Numbered from the stretch's first letter, positions 51,084-60,608 are shown. The stretch is 64,000 nt of DNA from Tateyamaria sp. Alg231-49 (GCF_900143535.1 NZ_FRFA01000002.1:124001-188000), one strand, 5' to 3'. The notes: a model not told the origin generated them from the sequence alone. Numbers and translations: made by a program.

Positions 51084-53389
51084 TTTTGGGCCACCGGCAC
51101 GGTAAAGCAGAAGCACGCGCCCCCAGCCTGACCGGGTTCATGCCACATTCGTCCGCCGCCAGTTTCGATGATGGAACGGCAGATGGACAGGCCAAGCCCC
51201 ATTCCGTCTGCTTTTGTGGTTTCAAATTGTGAAAACAGATCAAGGCCCGGATCTACACCAGGCCCGCTGTCTTCGACAGAAACGGTCACGAAATCCTTGT
51301 CGGCGCTTGATGTTATCTGGATCGAGTTATCGCCGTCGTCCGTGCCTGCGATCGCTTCAATCGCGTTGCGCAGCAGATTAACAATCACTTGCGCGATTTG
51401 GGTGCGGATGCCTGTCACTTCGGGCAGATCTCCGGGGTTGAATTCAATGCGTACGCCATGTTCAGTCGCCTCTGCCTTAACCAGATGCAAAGTCTGGCCG
51501 ATCAGGGCGTCAAGGTCGAATGGTGTTTTCCATTCCTCCCCCTTTTTGGCGAAATTCCGCAGAGCCTTGATAATATCAGCTGCGCGGTGGGCCTGTTGAT
51601 CCAACTCTTCGAGTATCTGTTGCAGTTCGCTGTCTTGCCCCGCGTTTTCTGTCGCGGTCAAAAGAGCGGCGTCTGCGTTCTGGGTAATGGCGGTCAGGGG
51701 TTGATTGAGTTCGTGTGCGAGCCCGGCCGCCATTTGGCCAAGCAGTTCGCCGCGTGCGAGATGCGACAAGTCCCGGTTGAGCTTTTCAATCTGCTTTTGG
51801 GAATTCAAGCTCTTGGTGATGTCATTGATCGTCGCCACGAAATGCAACGGTTTACCGTCGTTGTCGCGGATCAAGATCGCGTTCACTCTGAGCCAAACGG
51901 TCTGGCCATCCTTGCGTAGACATTTTCGGACAACGCTGGCATCGCCGCTGTCGAGCATCTCGCTCAATATCCGGTTGAAGGCCGCCGGATCGTCTGACGC
52001 CAGAAAGTCGACCGCTTTCATTTGCAGCAGCTCTTCCGGCTCGTATCCTGTGATGCTGGCGAACTTGGCATTGACCCGAATGAACCGCCCGGTTTCGGAC
52101 GAAATCTGCACCATCCCCCGAGATGACAGTTCAAAGGTTTGTCCGTATTCACGCTCTGCTGTTTTGCGTTGCATGATTTCTTCGGTCAGTGCGGAGTTTG
52201 CTCGCTCAAGCTCTTTGTAAGTTCTTGGCATTGGCTCGGAAGGATCGACTTCACCCTGCGAAATGAGGGCGGCACGCACCGCAAAGGCACGTACGGGACG
52301 ATTGATATAGTTGGCCAGCAACAAGCCGACGGCGCCTGTCAGGACCGACACCAACGCCGCGATCCAGATGTTTTTTGTCCGGTTTTGAACAATCGCGCCG
52401 ACAAAGTCCGATTTTGGTGCATAGACCGCAATCGTCCAGGGCAACTCGGCACTTATCGTTGGCATGATTGTTGAGACGAAATCTGCGCCATCATAGCTGA
52501 ACTCTGCATATGTTTCTGTCTCAACCAAGACAGGGTCCAATTTTGCCAGACCTCCAAAGGCTGTTTGCGCAATGCCGTCTTCAATTTCCTCGATGCCGGC
52601 AAAACGGAACGATCCGTCTGTGTCGACGGTCTTGAGCAGGGCGGGGTTCGGGTGCGCGATAACGTCTCCGTTCTGGTTGACGATAAGGGCTGTCCCGTTT
52701 TCACCAATTTTCAACTGGGCAAGAAATTCTGACAACTCGCTAATCTCAATATCAACGCCAACCACGCCCTGTATTTTGCCATCGCTGGCGGTCACTGGAG
52801 CTGCGATTGTAATCCCCGGATTCTGAGAGCTGAAGAAAATATAGGGGTCGGTCCAAATCGTGCTTCGCTGCTGTTGGGCTTGCGTGTACCAAGGCCGCTT
52901 TCTGGGATCGTAGGTATCTTTTGGGTCGGGAAGCTGAGCGACTGCAACGTAGTCTCGGTCGCGCCAGATCAGTTCTGTGTTGCGGTTGCCGCCCTCGTAA
53001 GAAATGATTTTTGAGCGGAACGGCGCGGTCACGTCGCTGCGTTTGACATAAACGAAATTGCCGCGTTCGTCGCCATAAAACAAACCGGCCAAATGCGGGG
53101 CCGTCAGCAATTGCTGAAATAATAACTGTTCAAGGAGCTGCCTGTTGTCGCTGGCGACAATTTTATTTTCAGCGATTCGTGCGGCCAATTCCGCTGCATC
53201 TTGCGCCGGATTTAGAAACCCTTTTGAGTGCGCAATTGTATTGATGCCACTATCTCGTAACAGGTTTCGCGCGTGGTCCAGCAAAACACGCTCGGACGTC
53301 ACATAGGACGACCACATGATGATAATGATCGCCACGAATTGAAGGCCGGCAAGGCAAAATGCGAGTACCAACCCTAACGAGGTCTTCAT
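51080..53389 (-). CDS. Sensor histidine kinase: dCache, PAS, HisKA, HATPase_c
   Basis: A 769-residue inner-membrane kinase. TM helix near 7-28, then a long periplasmic double-Cache domain (about 35-330) with RKRPWYTQA and VVGVDIEI, a second TM near 340-362, a PAS domain (about 410-530), the H-box AAGLAHELNQPL with His about residue 559, N-box VNLLRNAIEAI, and G-boxes DSGPGVD and GMGLGLSICRSIIE. dCache domains bind small organic ligands such as carboxylates or amino acids. It overlaps the FixJ-type regulator. The FixL-like HELNQPL form places it with the family that signals to FixJ regulators. Confidence 0.93.
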   Translation of the reverse strand: MKTSLGLVLAFCLAGLQFVAIIIIMWSSYVTSERVLLDHARNLLRDSGINTIAHSKGFLNPAQDAAELAARIAENKIVASDNRQLLEQLLFQQLLTAPHLAGLFYGDERGNFVYVKRSDVTAPFRSKIISYEGGNRNTELIWRDRDYVAVAQLPDPKDTYDPRKRPWYTQAQQQRSTIWTDPYIFFSSQNPGITIAAPVTASDGKIQGVVGVDIEISELSEFLAQLKIGENGTALIVNQNGDVIAHPNPALLKTVDTDGSFRFAGIEEIEDGIAQTAFGGLAKLDPVLVETETYAEFSYDGADFVSTIMPTISAELPWTIAVYAPKSDFVGAIVQNRTKNIWIAALVSVLTGAVGLLLANYINRPVRAFAVRAALISQGEVDPSEPMPRTYKELERANSALTEEIMQRKTAEREYGQTFELSSRGMVQISSETGRFIRVNAKFASITGYEPEELLQMKAVDFLASDDPAAFNRILSEMLDSGDASVVRKCLRKDGQTVWLRVNAILIRDNDGKPLHFVATINDITKSLNSQKQIEKLNRDLSHLARGELLGQMAAGLAHELNQPLTAITQNADAALLTATENAGQDSELQQILEELDQQAHRAADIIKALRNFAKKGEEWKTPFDLDALIGQTLHLVKAEATEHGVRIEFNPGDLPEVTGIRTQIAQVIVNLLRNAIEAIAGTDDGDNSIQITSSADKDFVTVSVEDSGPGVDPGLDLFSQFETTKADGMGLGLSICRSIIETGGGRMWHEPGQAGGACFCFTVPVAQK

Positions 53390-53505
53390 ATGAAATCGCT
53401 CCCATACATCCTTGCACCACGCCGTTCTTGGCGAAACTAACTGGAAAAGCCGTAAGTTGCTTGTGACACTTCAATTGGATTTTTAACAGTGCTCTGTTTG
53501 ACTAT

Positions 53506-53527
53506 AGGCAATTCTACCTAGGTGAAC
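53506..53527 (+). promoter_or_regulatory. Shared motif AGGCAATTCTACCTAGG, copy facing the aconitase X genes
   Basis: Lies 117 bp upstream of the kinase start and points toward the plus-strand genes. It is 17 of 18 bases identical to the 50394 copy through AGGCAA-W-TCTACCTAGG; the core CTACCTAGG is partly palindromic, as expected for a dimeric LuxR-type regulator. It could control both the kinase and the 53817-56207 genes. Confidence 0.5.
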
Positions 53528-53676
53528 ATACCAATATTACCCGACCTCTTTAAGTCGTATCATCCGCATGTGAGTGCGAAGGCGTGTGTTTTCTGGTTGC
53601 TAAACGTCCTGCAATCAGAATTCGCGCGTTTGTTTGGTGGTAATATGTAAACCTGTACATTTTGTGCACCTGCGCG

Positions 53677-53717
53677 GTCCCGGGCCGTGCAGGACGGTTG
53701 TGTGAAAAGCCCGGGAC
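53677..53717 (+). promoter_or_regulatory. 9-bp inverted repeat in the leader before 53817
   Basis: GTCCCGGGC (53677-53685) pairs perfectly with GCCCGGGAC (53709-53717) around 23 nt, then TTAATTTCATT follows. It lies between the motif at 53506 and the first downstream gene, so it could be a terminator or an attenuator in a long leader. The region 53390-53816 holds no gene that I can see. Confidence 0.5.
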
Positions 53718-53816
53718 TTAATTTCATTAAAATGCAATTGGCAGTTCAATTATAAATGCCCGCGTAATAGGGCTCGGATAGAATAAAAGTGAAAACCCCC
53801 TAATTTGGAACAAGCA

Positions 53817-54245
53817 ATGACTGTATTGCACGATCCGCATTTAATTGCCCGGGTTGCCATGGGTCAGCTTAGTGACGTGTCGGGCAGTACCAATCGTATG
53901 ATTACCCATCTTTTTTTGCACGAGCCTTTCGCTCTTGGCTATGCCATTGGGTTTGCGGAACAGGCGTGCCGCTACGCAAAAGACGAGAACGAAGACGTCA
54001 ACGGCTCTGCATACGTGCTGGCCGCGATCGGCCAAATGCTGGGTGATGACTCGGCGGCTGCCTCTTTTGTGGCTTTTGCTGTTTCAAAGCAGGGGGACCG
54101 CACTTTTGAGCGCGGCTACGATGCTGGCTTGGGCGACATGGACACGTGGTACTCAAGCGGTGAAGAGTATGTGCCACGTGGTCTGATGCAGTACCTCGAC
54201 GGTGATAAAAGATATGGTTGGATCCAGCGTCGGGGGCCAAGCTGA
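53817..54245 (+). CDS. Hypothetical protein, 142 residues
   Basis: A soluble, acidic protein starting MTVLHDPHLIARVAMGQL. No signal peptide or membrane helix. It has two helical-looking segments (ALGYAIGFAEQACRYA and GSAYVLAAIGQML) and a C-terminal half with GYDAGLGDMDTWYSSGEEYVPRGL. I do not recognise the family. The ATG at 53817 follows TTGGAACAAG; a TTG four codons upstream is possible. It lies downstream of the RR-type motif and upstream of the aconitase X genes, so it may be part of that unit. Confidence 0.6.
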   Translation: MTVLHDPHLIARVAMGQLSDVSGSTNRMITHLFLHEPFALGYAIGFAEQACRYAKDENEDVNGSAYVLAAIGQMLGDDSAAASFVAFAVSKQGDRTFERGYDAGLGDMDTWYSSGEEYVPRGLMQYLDGDKRYGWIQRRGPS

Positions 54246-54552
54246 CGCTGTGAGGAGAGAAGACTTTGCCGGGATACTGCTTGGGCACTGCGTGGTGTCT
54301 GAATATCTTGCCGCATTTGTGCCGGTGACGGCATCGCGGAATGAAGCGTTCATTTCCATAGTTGGTGACGATCCGTTTTCTGCATCAACAGGCTTCGGTT
54401 TTTCGGCTAGCATCATCGGGGCAGCCCGCAATCACACTTGGTTTTGCGGACTCTGGAGACACCGGCGTTTCGACGGCAGGCGTTCATAGTGCAGGCTTGT
54501 TCGACGAAGGGCCAAGCGATAGCCTTTTGGGAAACCCACCTCGGGAGATAGT
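54246..54552. other. Intergenic region before the aconitase X genes
   Basis: About 300 bp with overlapping short frames on the plus strand (to 54489 and to 54556) that have no recognisable domain. They could be pieces of a decayed gene, but I see no clear joining point. The AcnX ribosome-binding site GGGAGATAGT lies at its end. Confidence 0.45.
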
Positions 54553-55785
54553 ATGAAGCTTTCAGACAAAGAAAAGGCCATGCAGGCCGGTGAGTTTGGA
54601 CCGGCGTGTCAGTGGGCAATTGATCATCAAACGCAAGTTGGCAGAATGTTTGATGCCGAGGATATGGTTGAGGTCAGCCAAGCCCATATGATGGCTGATC
54701 CGGAAAGCCTTGGGGATGCAGGTGTCTCTTTCGTAGAAGGGATCGCGCAGAATGGTGCCAAGGTCGCCATTCCCATGATCACTGATCCGCGTGGGGTAGA
54801 TTTGACGTATTACGACCCACTTGGACAGACAGAAGAGATGGCCAATCTTGAACGGCGCTTCATCGCGGCATGTACAAGTATGGGGATCATGATGACCGAT
54901 ACCTGTATCAATTATCAGACCATCATGCCGCCCGTTCGGGGGGATCATGTGGCTTATGGCGACACTGGCGTGGTCATCTATTCGAACTCGGTGTGCGGGG
55001 CCCGCTCAAACTTTGAAGGTGGGCCGTCGGCCCTTGCTGCGGGATTGACGGGGCGCACGCCGCGATATGGTTTGCATCTGGACGAACATCGCCGCGCAAC
55101 AAAGCGATTTGTGGTCCAGACGCAGCCCAAGGACCTGATGGACTGGGGTGTGCTGGGTGCCACGATTGGGCGAAAGTCTGGCAGCTATTGGGAAGTGCCG
55201 GTGATCGAAGGGATCGAAAAGCCGCCGACCTCGGATGAAATCAAGCACATGGGGGCAGCCATGGCGAGCTATGGATCGACGCCGCTGTTCCATGTGGCTG
55301 GCATTACGCCTGAATGTAGCACGCTGGCCGATGTCAAAGGCGAGGGGTTGGAGCCAGAAATCGTGTCGAAAGAAGACATCGCCGACCTGTATCGACCCTT
55401 CGGCGCAAAGGGTGAAGTGGTGGATGTCGTCGTGTTCGCGGCACCACAACTCAGTCTGGTCGAAATGGGTCAGGTCGCGGCACTGTGCAAAGGACGTCAT
55501 AGGTCAGAAACGACAGACTTGATCGTTTGCACACCGGCGCAAGTCTATGTCGATGCCAAGCGTATGGGGTTCATTGATGCGATTGAGGGTTTTGGTGGCA
55601 AAGTTTTGACGGGCACGTGTTTCTACCAGCAATACGCCCGCGAGATCGGAGAGGCGAATGGCTGGAAACGTCTCCTCAGCAATTCTGCGAAAATCGTAAA
55701 CATTCTTGGAGGGTACGGGTATCAACCCGCGCTTGCGAGCATGGAGGACTGCGTGGCCTCGGCTGAAAAAGGATGGATCGTCTGA
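54553..55785 (+). CDS. Aconitase X catalytic (large) subunit
   Basis: A 410-residue member of the DUF521/AcnX family. In bacteria AcnX enzymes act as cis-3-hydroxy-L-proline dehydratases; in archaea a relative dehydrates mevalonate 5-phosphate. Family blocks are visible: DTCINYQTIMPP near residue 118, NSVCGARSNFEGGPSALAAGLTGRTPRYG near 150-175 (conserved Cys), FHVAGITPEC near 245 and VLTGTCFYQ near 352. The cysteines probably hold an iron-sulfur or iron centre. The stop overlaps the small subunit gene (ATGA). Confidence 0.9.
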   Translation: MKLSDKEKAMQAGEFGPACQWAIDHQTQVGRMFDAEDMVEVSQAHMMADPESLGDAGVSFVEGIAQNGAKVAIPMITDPRGVDLTYYDPLGQTEEMANLERRFIAACTSMGIMMTDTCINYQTIMPPVRGDHVAYGDTGVVIYSNSVCGARSNFEGGPSALAAGLTGRTPRYGLHLDEHRRATKRFVVQTQPKDLMDWGVLGATIGRKSGSYWEVPVIEGIEKPPTSDEIKHMGAAMASYGSTPLFHVAGITPECSTLADVKGEGLEPEIVSKEDIADLYRPFGAKGEVVDVVVFAAPQLSLVEMGQVAALCKGRHRSETTDLIVCTPAQVYVDAKRMGFIDAIEGFGGKVLTGTCFYQQYAREIGEANGWKRLLSNSAKIVNILGGYGYQPALASMEDCVASAEKGWIV

Positions 55786-56207
55786 TGCCATTAGAGTTGA
55801 AATGCCATGTTGGTATCGGCCCAACGGTGCGCGGCAAAGCCTTGGTTGCGGATGACAACTTTTCCGCACGATATGATCTGGACCGGATCAAAGGCGTTTT
55901 TTCGAGGCCGCAACACAAGTTGGTGGGGCAAAGCTATCGCGATGTTATTCTGGTCTTGAACACCGCAAAGGGCGGGGTTGCGACGGCCTGGATGCTGCAT
56001 GAAATGGCCGCGCGCAATATCGCGCCAAAGGCGATCCTGTTTAACTCGGCAAACACGATCCTCGCGCAAGGCGCGGCGCTTGCGGATATGGCAATGTGTG
56101 ACCGCTTCGCCGATGGAGATGTCACCCAGCTTATTGAGACGGGGGATGACGTCCAAGTCGATCCCGCCGCCGGGATCGTTACCGTGATGAACAAGGCGTT
56201 GGCATGA
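55785..56207 (+). CDS. Aconitase X swivel (small) subunit
   Basis: A 140-residue DUF126 protein, the swivel domain that completes the AcnX active site. Typical blocks are GPTVRGKALVADDNFSARYDL near residue 10, NTAKGGVATAWMLHEMA near 62 and ILAQGAALADM near 92. The ATG at 55785 overlaps the large-subunit stop; an ATG at 55773 would add four residues. The pairing confirms the AcnX assignment. Confidence 0.9.
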   Translation: MPLELKCHVGIGPTVRGKALVADDNFSARYDLDRIKGVFSRPQHKLVGQSYRDVILVLNTAKGGVATAWMLHEMAARNIAPKAILFNSANTILAQGAALADMAMCDRFADGDVTQLIETGDDVQVDPAAGIVTVMNKALA

Positions 56208-56511
56208 GCGTCACGCTTACACCCCAAAGGCGGCAGTTTGGTCTTTTGTGAACAAGGTGTTGGGCGCGGTTTGTCGCTTTTTGGCTTGAACATATGCAAG
56301 CGAAAGCGCCGAGCCTGATCAGCACTTTTGCTGGCCGTGTCACGCGTTTCGAAAACCTTGCGGTTCGGCGGTGATCCGACAGACATCTTTCAAGAAACGC
56401 AGCATATGGCGGTTTAATTGCGTCCCCACCGTTAAATCCCACCGTAAAATCGTTGTGCGCCCGCTGAAGCGGTCGCTAGGTGGCAAGGCCCAAAGGGCAA
56501 AGGGCCAGCAA
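56208..56511. other. Intergenic region between converging AcnX and aminotransferase genes
   Basis: About 300 bp, no gene recognised. GGCCC...GGGCC (56488-56506) could form a short terminator stem for the minus-strand aminotransferase gene. Confidence 0.5.
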
Positions 56512-57834
56512 TCAGCCGACGACAGAGTCGATCGCTGTGGCCAAACGCTCAACTGCGGAACTGAGTTCTGCATGGCTTGCAACAAACGGTGGGGCCAAAA
56601 GGACGTGATCGCCGTTTCTTCCGTCAATCGTTCCTCCCATAGGATAGCAAATCAGTCCCTCGGAAAACGCGGCGGACTTGATCTTGGCGTGCACCTTGTC
56701 GGTTGGGGCGAAGGGCTCTTTTGATTCTCGGTTCGAGACCAGTTCGACGCCGCAGAACAGACCGACACCCCGGATGTCGCCGACATGCGGATGCTGGCCC
56801 AAACGGTCCCGCAGAGATTGTCGGAAAAACTGCCCTGATGGTGTGACGCGGGATAGCACATCGTCATCAATCAGGCGCTCGAGGACAGCAAGGCCTGCGG
56901 CGCAGGCAACCGGGTGGCCCAGATAGGTATGCCCGTGTTGGAAGAAACCCGAGCCCGCCAGAATGGCATCGTGGATTTCTTTGGTGCACAACGTCGCTCC
57001 GATCGGTTGGTATCCGCCGCCAAGCCCTTTTGCGATGGCGCAGATGTCTGGCGCTATGCCGTGTTGCTCGCAGGCAAAAAGGGTGCCTGTGCGCCCCATG
57101 CCGCACATCACTTCGTCTAGGATCAACAGAATGCCATAGCGGTCGCACAGTGCGCGCACCCGCGCGAAGTATTCGCCGACGGGCGGCACGGCTCCAAGCG
57201 TTGCGCCGACCACGGGCTCGGCCACAAAGGCCATCACCGTATCCGGGCCGAGCGCCTGAAATTCGGCATCCAGCTCTTCGATCAGGCGGTCAACATAGGC
57301 GTCATTCGTCTCGCCCTCTTCTTGGTCGCGATAGGCGTAGCAGGGGGAAACATGGGTCACGTCGATCAGGATGGGCGCGAATTGCGCACGCCGCCATTCA
57401 TTGCCGCCTGTGGCAAGCGCACCCAATGTGTTGCCGTGATAGCTTTGTCGCCGCGCCACGATCCGCTTGCGCTTTGGCTGACCAATCTCAAGGTAGTATT
57501 GCCGCGCGAGTTTCAGCGCGGTTTCCATGGCTTCGGACCCGCCGGACACGAAATACACCCGATCCAGATCACCGGGCGCCAGCGAAATCAGTTTGTCGGC
57601 CAGGTTTTCTGCGGGATCTGAGGTGAAAAAACCTGTATGCGCGAAGGCCACGCGATCCACCTGTTCTTTGATGGCGTTGGCCACATGGGCATCCCCATGA
57701 CCCAGACAGGACACCGCCGCATCGCCGAAATTCAGATAGGCGCGACCCTCACTGTCATAAAGATGCACGCCTTTGCCATGAGACACTTTTGGGGGCGGGG
57801 CCTTTGAGTTTCGTGGAAACACATGAGATGTCAT
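56512..57834 (-). CDS. Class III aminotransferase
   Basis: A 440-residue PLP-dependent enzyme of the omega-amino acid / beta-alanine:pyruvate / 4-aminobutyrate aminotransferase fold. The phosphate-binding FVSGGSEAMETALKLAR is near residue 98, the cofactor Asp is in LILDEVMCGMGRTG near 245, and the Schiff-base Lys is in IAKGLGGGYQPIGA near 275. Its start overlaps the BKACE stop by 4 bp, so the two are co-translated. With BKACE it could turn a beta-amino acid into a beta-keto acid that BKACE then cleaves. Confidence 0.9.
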   Translation of the reverse strand: MTSHVFPRNSKAPPPKVSHGKGVHLYDSEGRAYLNFGDAAVSCLGHGDAHVANAIKEQVDRVAFAHTGFFTSDPAENLADKLISLAPGDLDRVYFVSGGSEAMETALKLARQYYLEIGQPKRKRIVARRQSYHGNTLGALATGGNEWRRAQFAPILIDVTHVSPCYAYRDQEEGETNDAYVDRLIEELDAEFQALGPDTVMAFVAEPVVGATLGAVPPVGEYFARVRALCDRYGILLILDEVMCGMGRTGTLFACEQHGIAPDICAIAKGLGGGYQPIGATLCTKEIHDAILAGSGFFQHGHTYLGHPVACAAGLAVLERLIDDDVLSRVTPSGQFFRQSLRDRLGQHPHVGDIRGVGLFCGVELVSNRESKEPFAPTDKVHAKIKSAAFSEGLICYPMGGTIDGRNGDHVLLAPPFVASHAELSSAVERLATAIDSVVG

Positions 57835-58619
57835 TGGAGCAGTCCTTGTGTTCGAAAAACTAAAGCTGCTTTGAGGGCGGCAACATTTGTTGCGTTGCTT
57901 TCAGCGCGTTCTCCGTCTTCGGTATAGATATTGTTTTCAAATCCGACGCGCAGATCTGCCCCGTACGCAGACGCTGCACAGAGTACGTCGTGTTCTGATG
58001 CTCCAAAGGCGCAGATCATGACGCGCCCGGGGAGCTGCTGGAAGAGGTGGGTGAGGCTGTCCAGATCACTGGGCTTTGCCGCTGTGGGAGGCGCGTAGCG
58101 CCCGAGGACGAAAATGACGTCGGCTTGGTCTGCTTTGACCACGCCGTTTTCTTGCCAAGCCAAGAGCTGGGTCCAGTCGTCCAGATCATAAAGAATGTGT
58201 TGAACGGAAGTTCCGTTGTCTGAGCAGGTGCCATAGATACGCGCGGCCAGTGCGGCATCGCGCGCGACCTCCCGGATCGAGATGCTTGCGGCCTTGGGGC
58301 GTAGATCACGCAAACAGGTCAGCTGCTGTTCGACGTCAAAGACGCCAGCGCTTTCGGTTGTGATCTGAATTGGAAAGTCTGGCAGCGCGTCGTGGACCTC
58401 GGCAATCGCTTCTTTGTAGCGTCCGGGATCGAGAGAATGGCGGCCCGTCTGATCCCTGACATGCAGATGAAGCGCATCCGCGCCCGCAGACGCGCAAGCC
58501 ACTGTTTCATCACGAATTTCTTGAATTGAAAGCGGCAGTCGAGGGTGGTCGCCCTTGCCCTTTCTGGCCCCGGTCGGTGCCACCATGATGAGGGGCGGTG
58601 GGTGTCTTTCAAGAGCCAT
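57831..58619 (-). CDS. BKACE family beta-keto acid cleavage enzyme
   Basis: A 262-residue member of the BKACE (formerly DUF849) TIM-barrel family, which use acetyl-CoA to cleave a beta-keto acid into acetoacetate and a CoA ester, with a zinc ion. Visible: MVAPTGARKGKGDHPRLPLS near residue 12, ADALHLHVRD with its HxH near 48, ITTESAG near 86, and GFENNIYTEDG near 228. The specificity differs between subgroups and cannot be read here. Divergent from the RpiR gene. Confidence 0.88.
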   Translation of the reverse strand: MALERHPPPLIMVAPTGARKGKGDHPRLPLSIQEIRDETVACASAGADALHLHVRDQTGRHSLDPGRYKEAIAEVHDALPDFPIQITTESAGVFDVEQQLTCLRDLRPKAASISIREVARDAALAARIYGTCSDNGTSVQHILYDLDDWTQLLAWQENGVVKADQADVIFVLGRYAPPTAAKPSDLDSLTHLFQQLPGRVMICAFGASEHDVLCAASAYGADLRVGFENNIYTEDGERAESNATNVAALKAALVFRTQGLLQ

Positions 58620-58652
58620 GACGTTCTCTGTGTTTCAATCAGAAGCAACCTA

Positions 58653-58668
58653 GTTTCCCATCTGAAAC
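58653..58668. promoter_or_regulatory. GTTTC-N6-GAAAC operator candidate
   Basis: GTTTCCCATCTGAAAC, a 16-bp palindrome with perfect 5-bp arms, lies between the divergent BKACE and RpiR genes, where the RpiR protein would regulate both. A related TTTCATCA...TAGTGAAAC pair follows at 58673-58698. Confidence 0.5.
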
Positions 58669-58692
58669 ATACATTTCATCAATTGACAACTA

Positions 58693-59598
58693 GTGAAACG
58701 CTTGCAAGTCTCTTGCGAAATGGAGGGTCTGCCGATTCCCAGCAACACACTCGAAGACCGCGTCGCAGAGCGTTACGCAGGGCTGTCTGACCAGCTCCGC
58801 AAGGCGGCTGACTATGTCTTGGCGAACCCGCTGGACGTTGCCAGCCGACCGTTAAGGGCGATCTCGACAGACAGCCACGTGTCACCTTCAACGTTTTCCC
58901 GGCTGTCCCGCGCTTTGGGCTACGCAAGCTTTGAAGAGATGAAGGACGTCTCTCGTCTCTCGGTTGGGGAAAAGGTGATTTCGCTTTCTGAAAAAGCAGA
59001 GTTGTTGCGGTCTGGGTCGCCGACAAACGAGTCAATGCTGTCGCGCCAGGGCGACGCGTGTATCCGGAACATTGAGCATTTTCTGGAGCGCGCGGATCAT
59101 CGCAAGCTGGAGCAGGCGGCAACGCTGATGCGTCAGGCGGATCGCGTGGTTTTGCTGGGCGCGCTCGCGTCGACTGGAATCTCGGAATACATGGCCTATC
59201 TCGCCCAGTTTTTTGCTCCGAATTGGTCCCTTGCGGGCCGAATGGGTGCGTCAGTGGGATCACAGCTGGCGACCTTGGGTGATGGCGACGTTGTGTTCAT
59301 CGTGACAATGAGCCCCTATTCAAAGCGGGTCGTCGCAGCAGCCAGCCTTGCACGCAGTTCTGGTGCTGACGTCGTCCTTGTGACGGATGCGTTAAAATGT
59401 CCGGCGTTGACCCATGCCACACACGGCTTCGTTGTTCCCACCGAAAGCCCACAGTTCTTCTCTTCATACGTAGTCACGCTCGTGCTGATCGAAACTCTGA
59501 TCGCCATGATCGTTGCCGCGTCTGGGGCAGATGCCACCGCTGCGATCCAAAGGGTCGAAGCAAAAAACCAGCAGCTCGGCGAGTATTGGGCCGGGTGA
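58693..59598 (+). CDS. MurR/RpiR family transcriptional regulator
   Basis: A 301-residue regulator with an N-terminal HTH_6 domain (about residues 15-95; ISTDSHVSPSTFSRLSRALGYASFEEMK) and a C-terminal SIS domain (about 135-275; RVVLLGALASTGIS and VFIVTMSPYSKRVV). SIS domains sense phosphosugars or related small molecules. The start is GTG 58693 or ATG 58720. It lies between the BKACE/aminotransferase operon and the TAXI-TRAP genes and probably controls both. Confidence 0.9.
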   Translation: MKRLQVSCEMEGLPIPSNTLEDRVAERYAGLSDQLRKAADYVLANPLDVASRPLRAISTDSHVSPSTFSRLSRALGYASFEEMKDVSRLSVGEKVISLSEKAELLRSGSPTNESMLSRQGDACIRNIEHFLERADHRKLEQAATLMRQADRVVLLGALASTGISEYMAYLAQFFAPNWSLAGRMGASVGSQLATLGDGDVVFIVTMSPYSKRVVAAASLARSSGADVVLVTDALKCPALTHATHGFVVPTESPQFFSSYVVTLVLIETLIAMIVAASGADATAAIQRVEAKNQQLGEYWAG

Positions 59599-59619
59599 TT
59601 AGTCAATCAGGAGTAACAC

Positions 59620-60588
59620 ATGTTGAAACATCTCAAACTAGGCACCGCGACAGTGATCGGGGTCATGACAGCGGCGTCGATGACAGTCGCACAGGAATTC
59701 ATTTCCATCGGCACCGGCGGTGTCACGGGCGTTTACTATCCAACGGGCGGCGCGATCTGCCGTCTTGTGAACAAGTCCCGCAAAGAGCACGGCATTCGCT
59801 GCGCAGTCGAGTCCACGGGTGGTTCGGTCTATAACATCAACACTATCAAAGCGGGTGAGCTTGAGTTTGGCGTTGCGCAGTCTGACTGGCAGCACCACGC
59901 CTATAACGGCACCTCCAAATTCGAAGGCGATGCCGCATTCCCAGACATTCGTGCTGTGATGTCGGTGCACCCAGAGCCCTTTACGTTGATCGTTCGTGGC
60001 GACAGCGGCATCTCGGGCTTTGAAGATCTGGCCGGCAAGCGTGTGAACGTGGGCAACCCCGGATCTGGCCAGCGCGCCACAATGGAAGTTGTCATGGATG
60101 CATATGGCATCGGCATGGACGATCTGGCGCTTGCGACCGAGTACAAGGGTTCGGAAATGGCCAAGCAACTGTGCGATGGCAACATTGACGCCATGATTTA
60201 CACGATCGGTCACCCAGCGGCTGCGATCAAAGAAGCCACAACAACGTGTGATGCCAAACTGGTGTCCGTGACTGGTGAGGCGATCGACAAGCTGGTCGCA
60301 GACAACCCCTTCTACCGCGTAGCGACCATTCCGGGCGGCATGTACAAAGGCACTGATGGCGACACCACGACTTTTGGCGTTGGCGCAACTTTTGTGACGT
60401 CCGCAAGCGTTCCTGAGGAAACCGTCTATATCGTTGCGAAATCCGTGATGGAGAACATTGATGACTTCCGCGGTTTGCACCCTGCTTTCGCAAACCTCGA
60501 GCCATCGCAGATGGTCGCAGATGGCCTGTCCGCCCCACTGCATGATGGTGCTGCAAAAGCCTACAAAGAACTTGGTTTGATCGACTAA
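59620..60588 (+). CDS. TAXI family TRAP solute-binding protein
   Basis: A 322-residue periplasmic binding protein with a signal peptide (cleavage near TVAQEF) and the TAXI pattern ISIGTGGVTGVYYPTGGAI at the start of the mature part, QSDWQHHAY near 88 and GNPGSGQRATMEV near 145. It works with the fused permease 96 bp downstream. An 11-bp hairpin in between may raise its relative level. Cargo unknown; TAXI proteins often bind dicarboxylates or amino acids such as glutamate. Confidence 0.93.
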   Translation: MLKHLKLGTATVIGVMTAASMTVAQEFISIGTGGVTGVYYPTGGAICRLVNKSRKEHGIRCAVESTGGSVYNINTIKAGELEFGVAQSDWQHHAYNGTSKFEGDAAFPDIRAVMSVHPEPFTLIVRGDSGISGFEDLAGKRVNVGNPGSGQRATMEVVMDAYGIGMDDLALATEYKGSEMAKQLCDGNIDAMIYTIGHPAAAIKEATTTCDAKLVSVTGEAIDKLVADNPFYRVATIPGGMYKGTDGDTTTFGVGATFVTSASVPEETVYIVAKSVMENIDDFRGLHPAFANLEPSQMVADGLSAPLHDGAAKAYKELGLID

Positions 60589-60608
60589 CCTCGTTTTATT
60601 TTGAAAAC

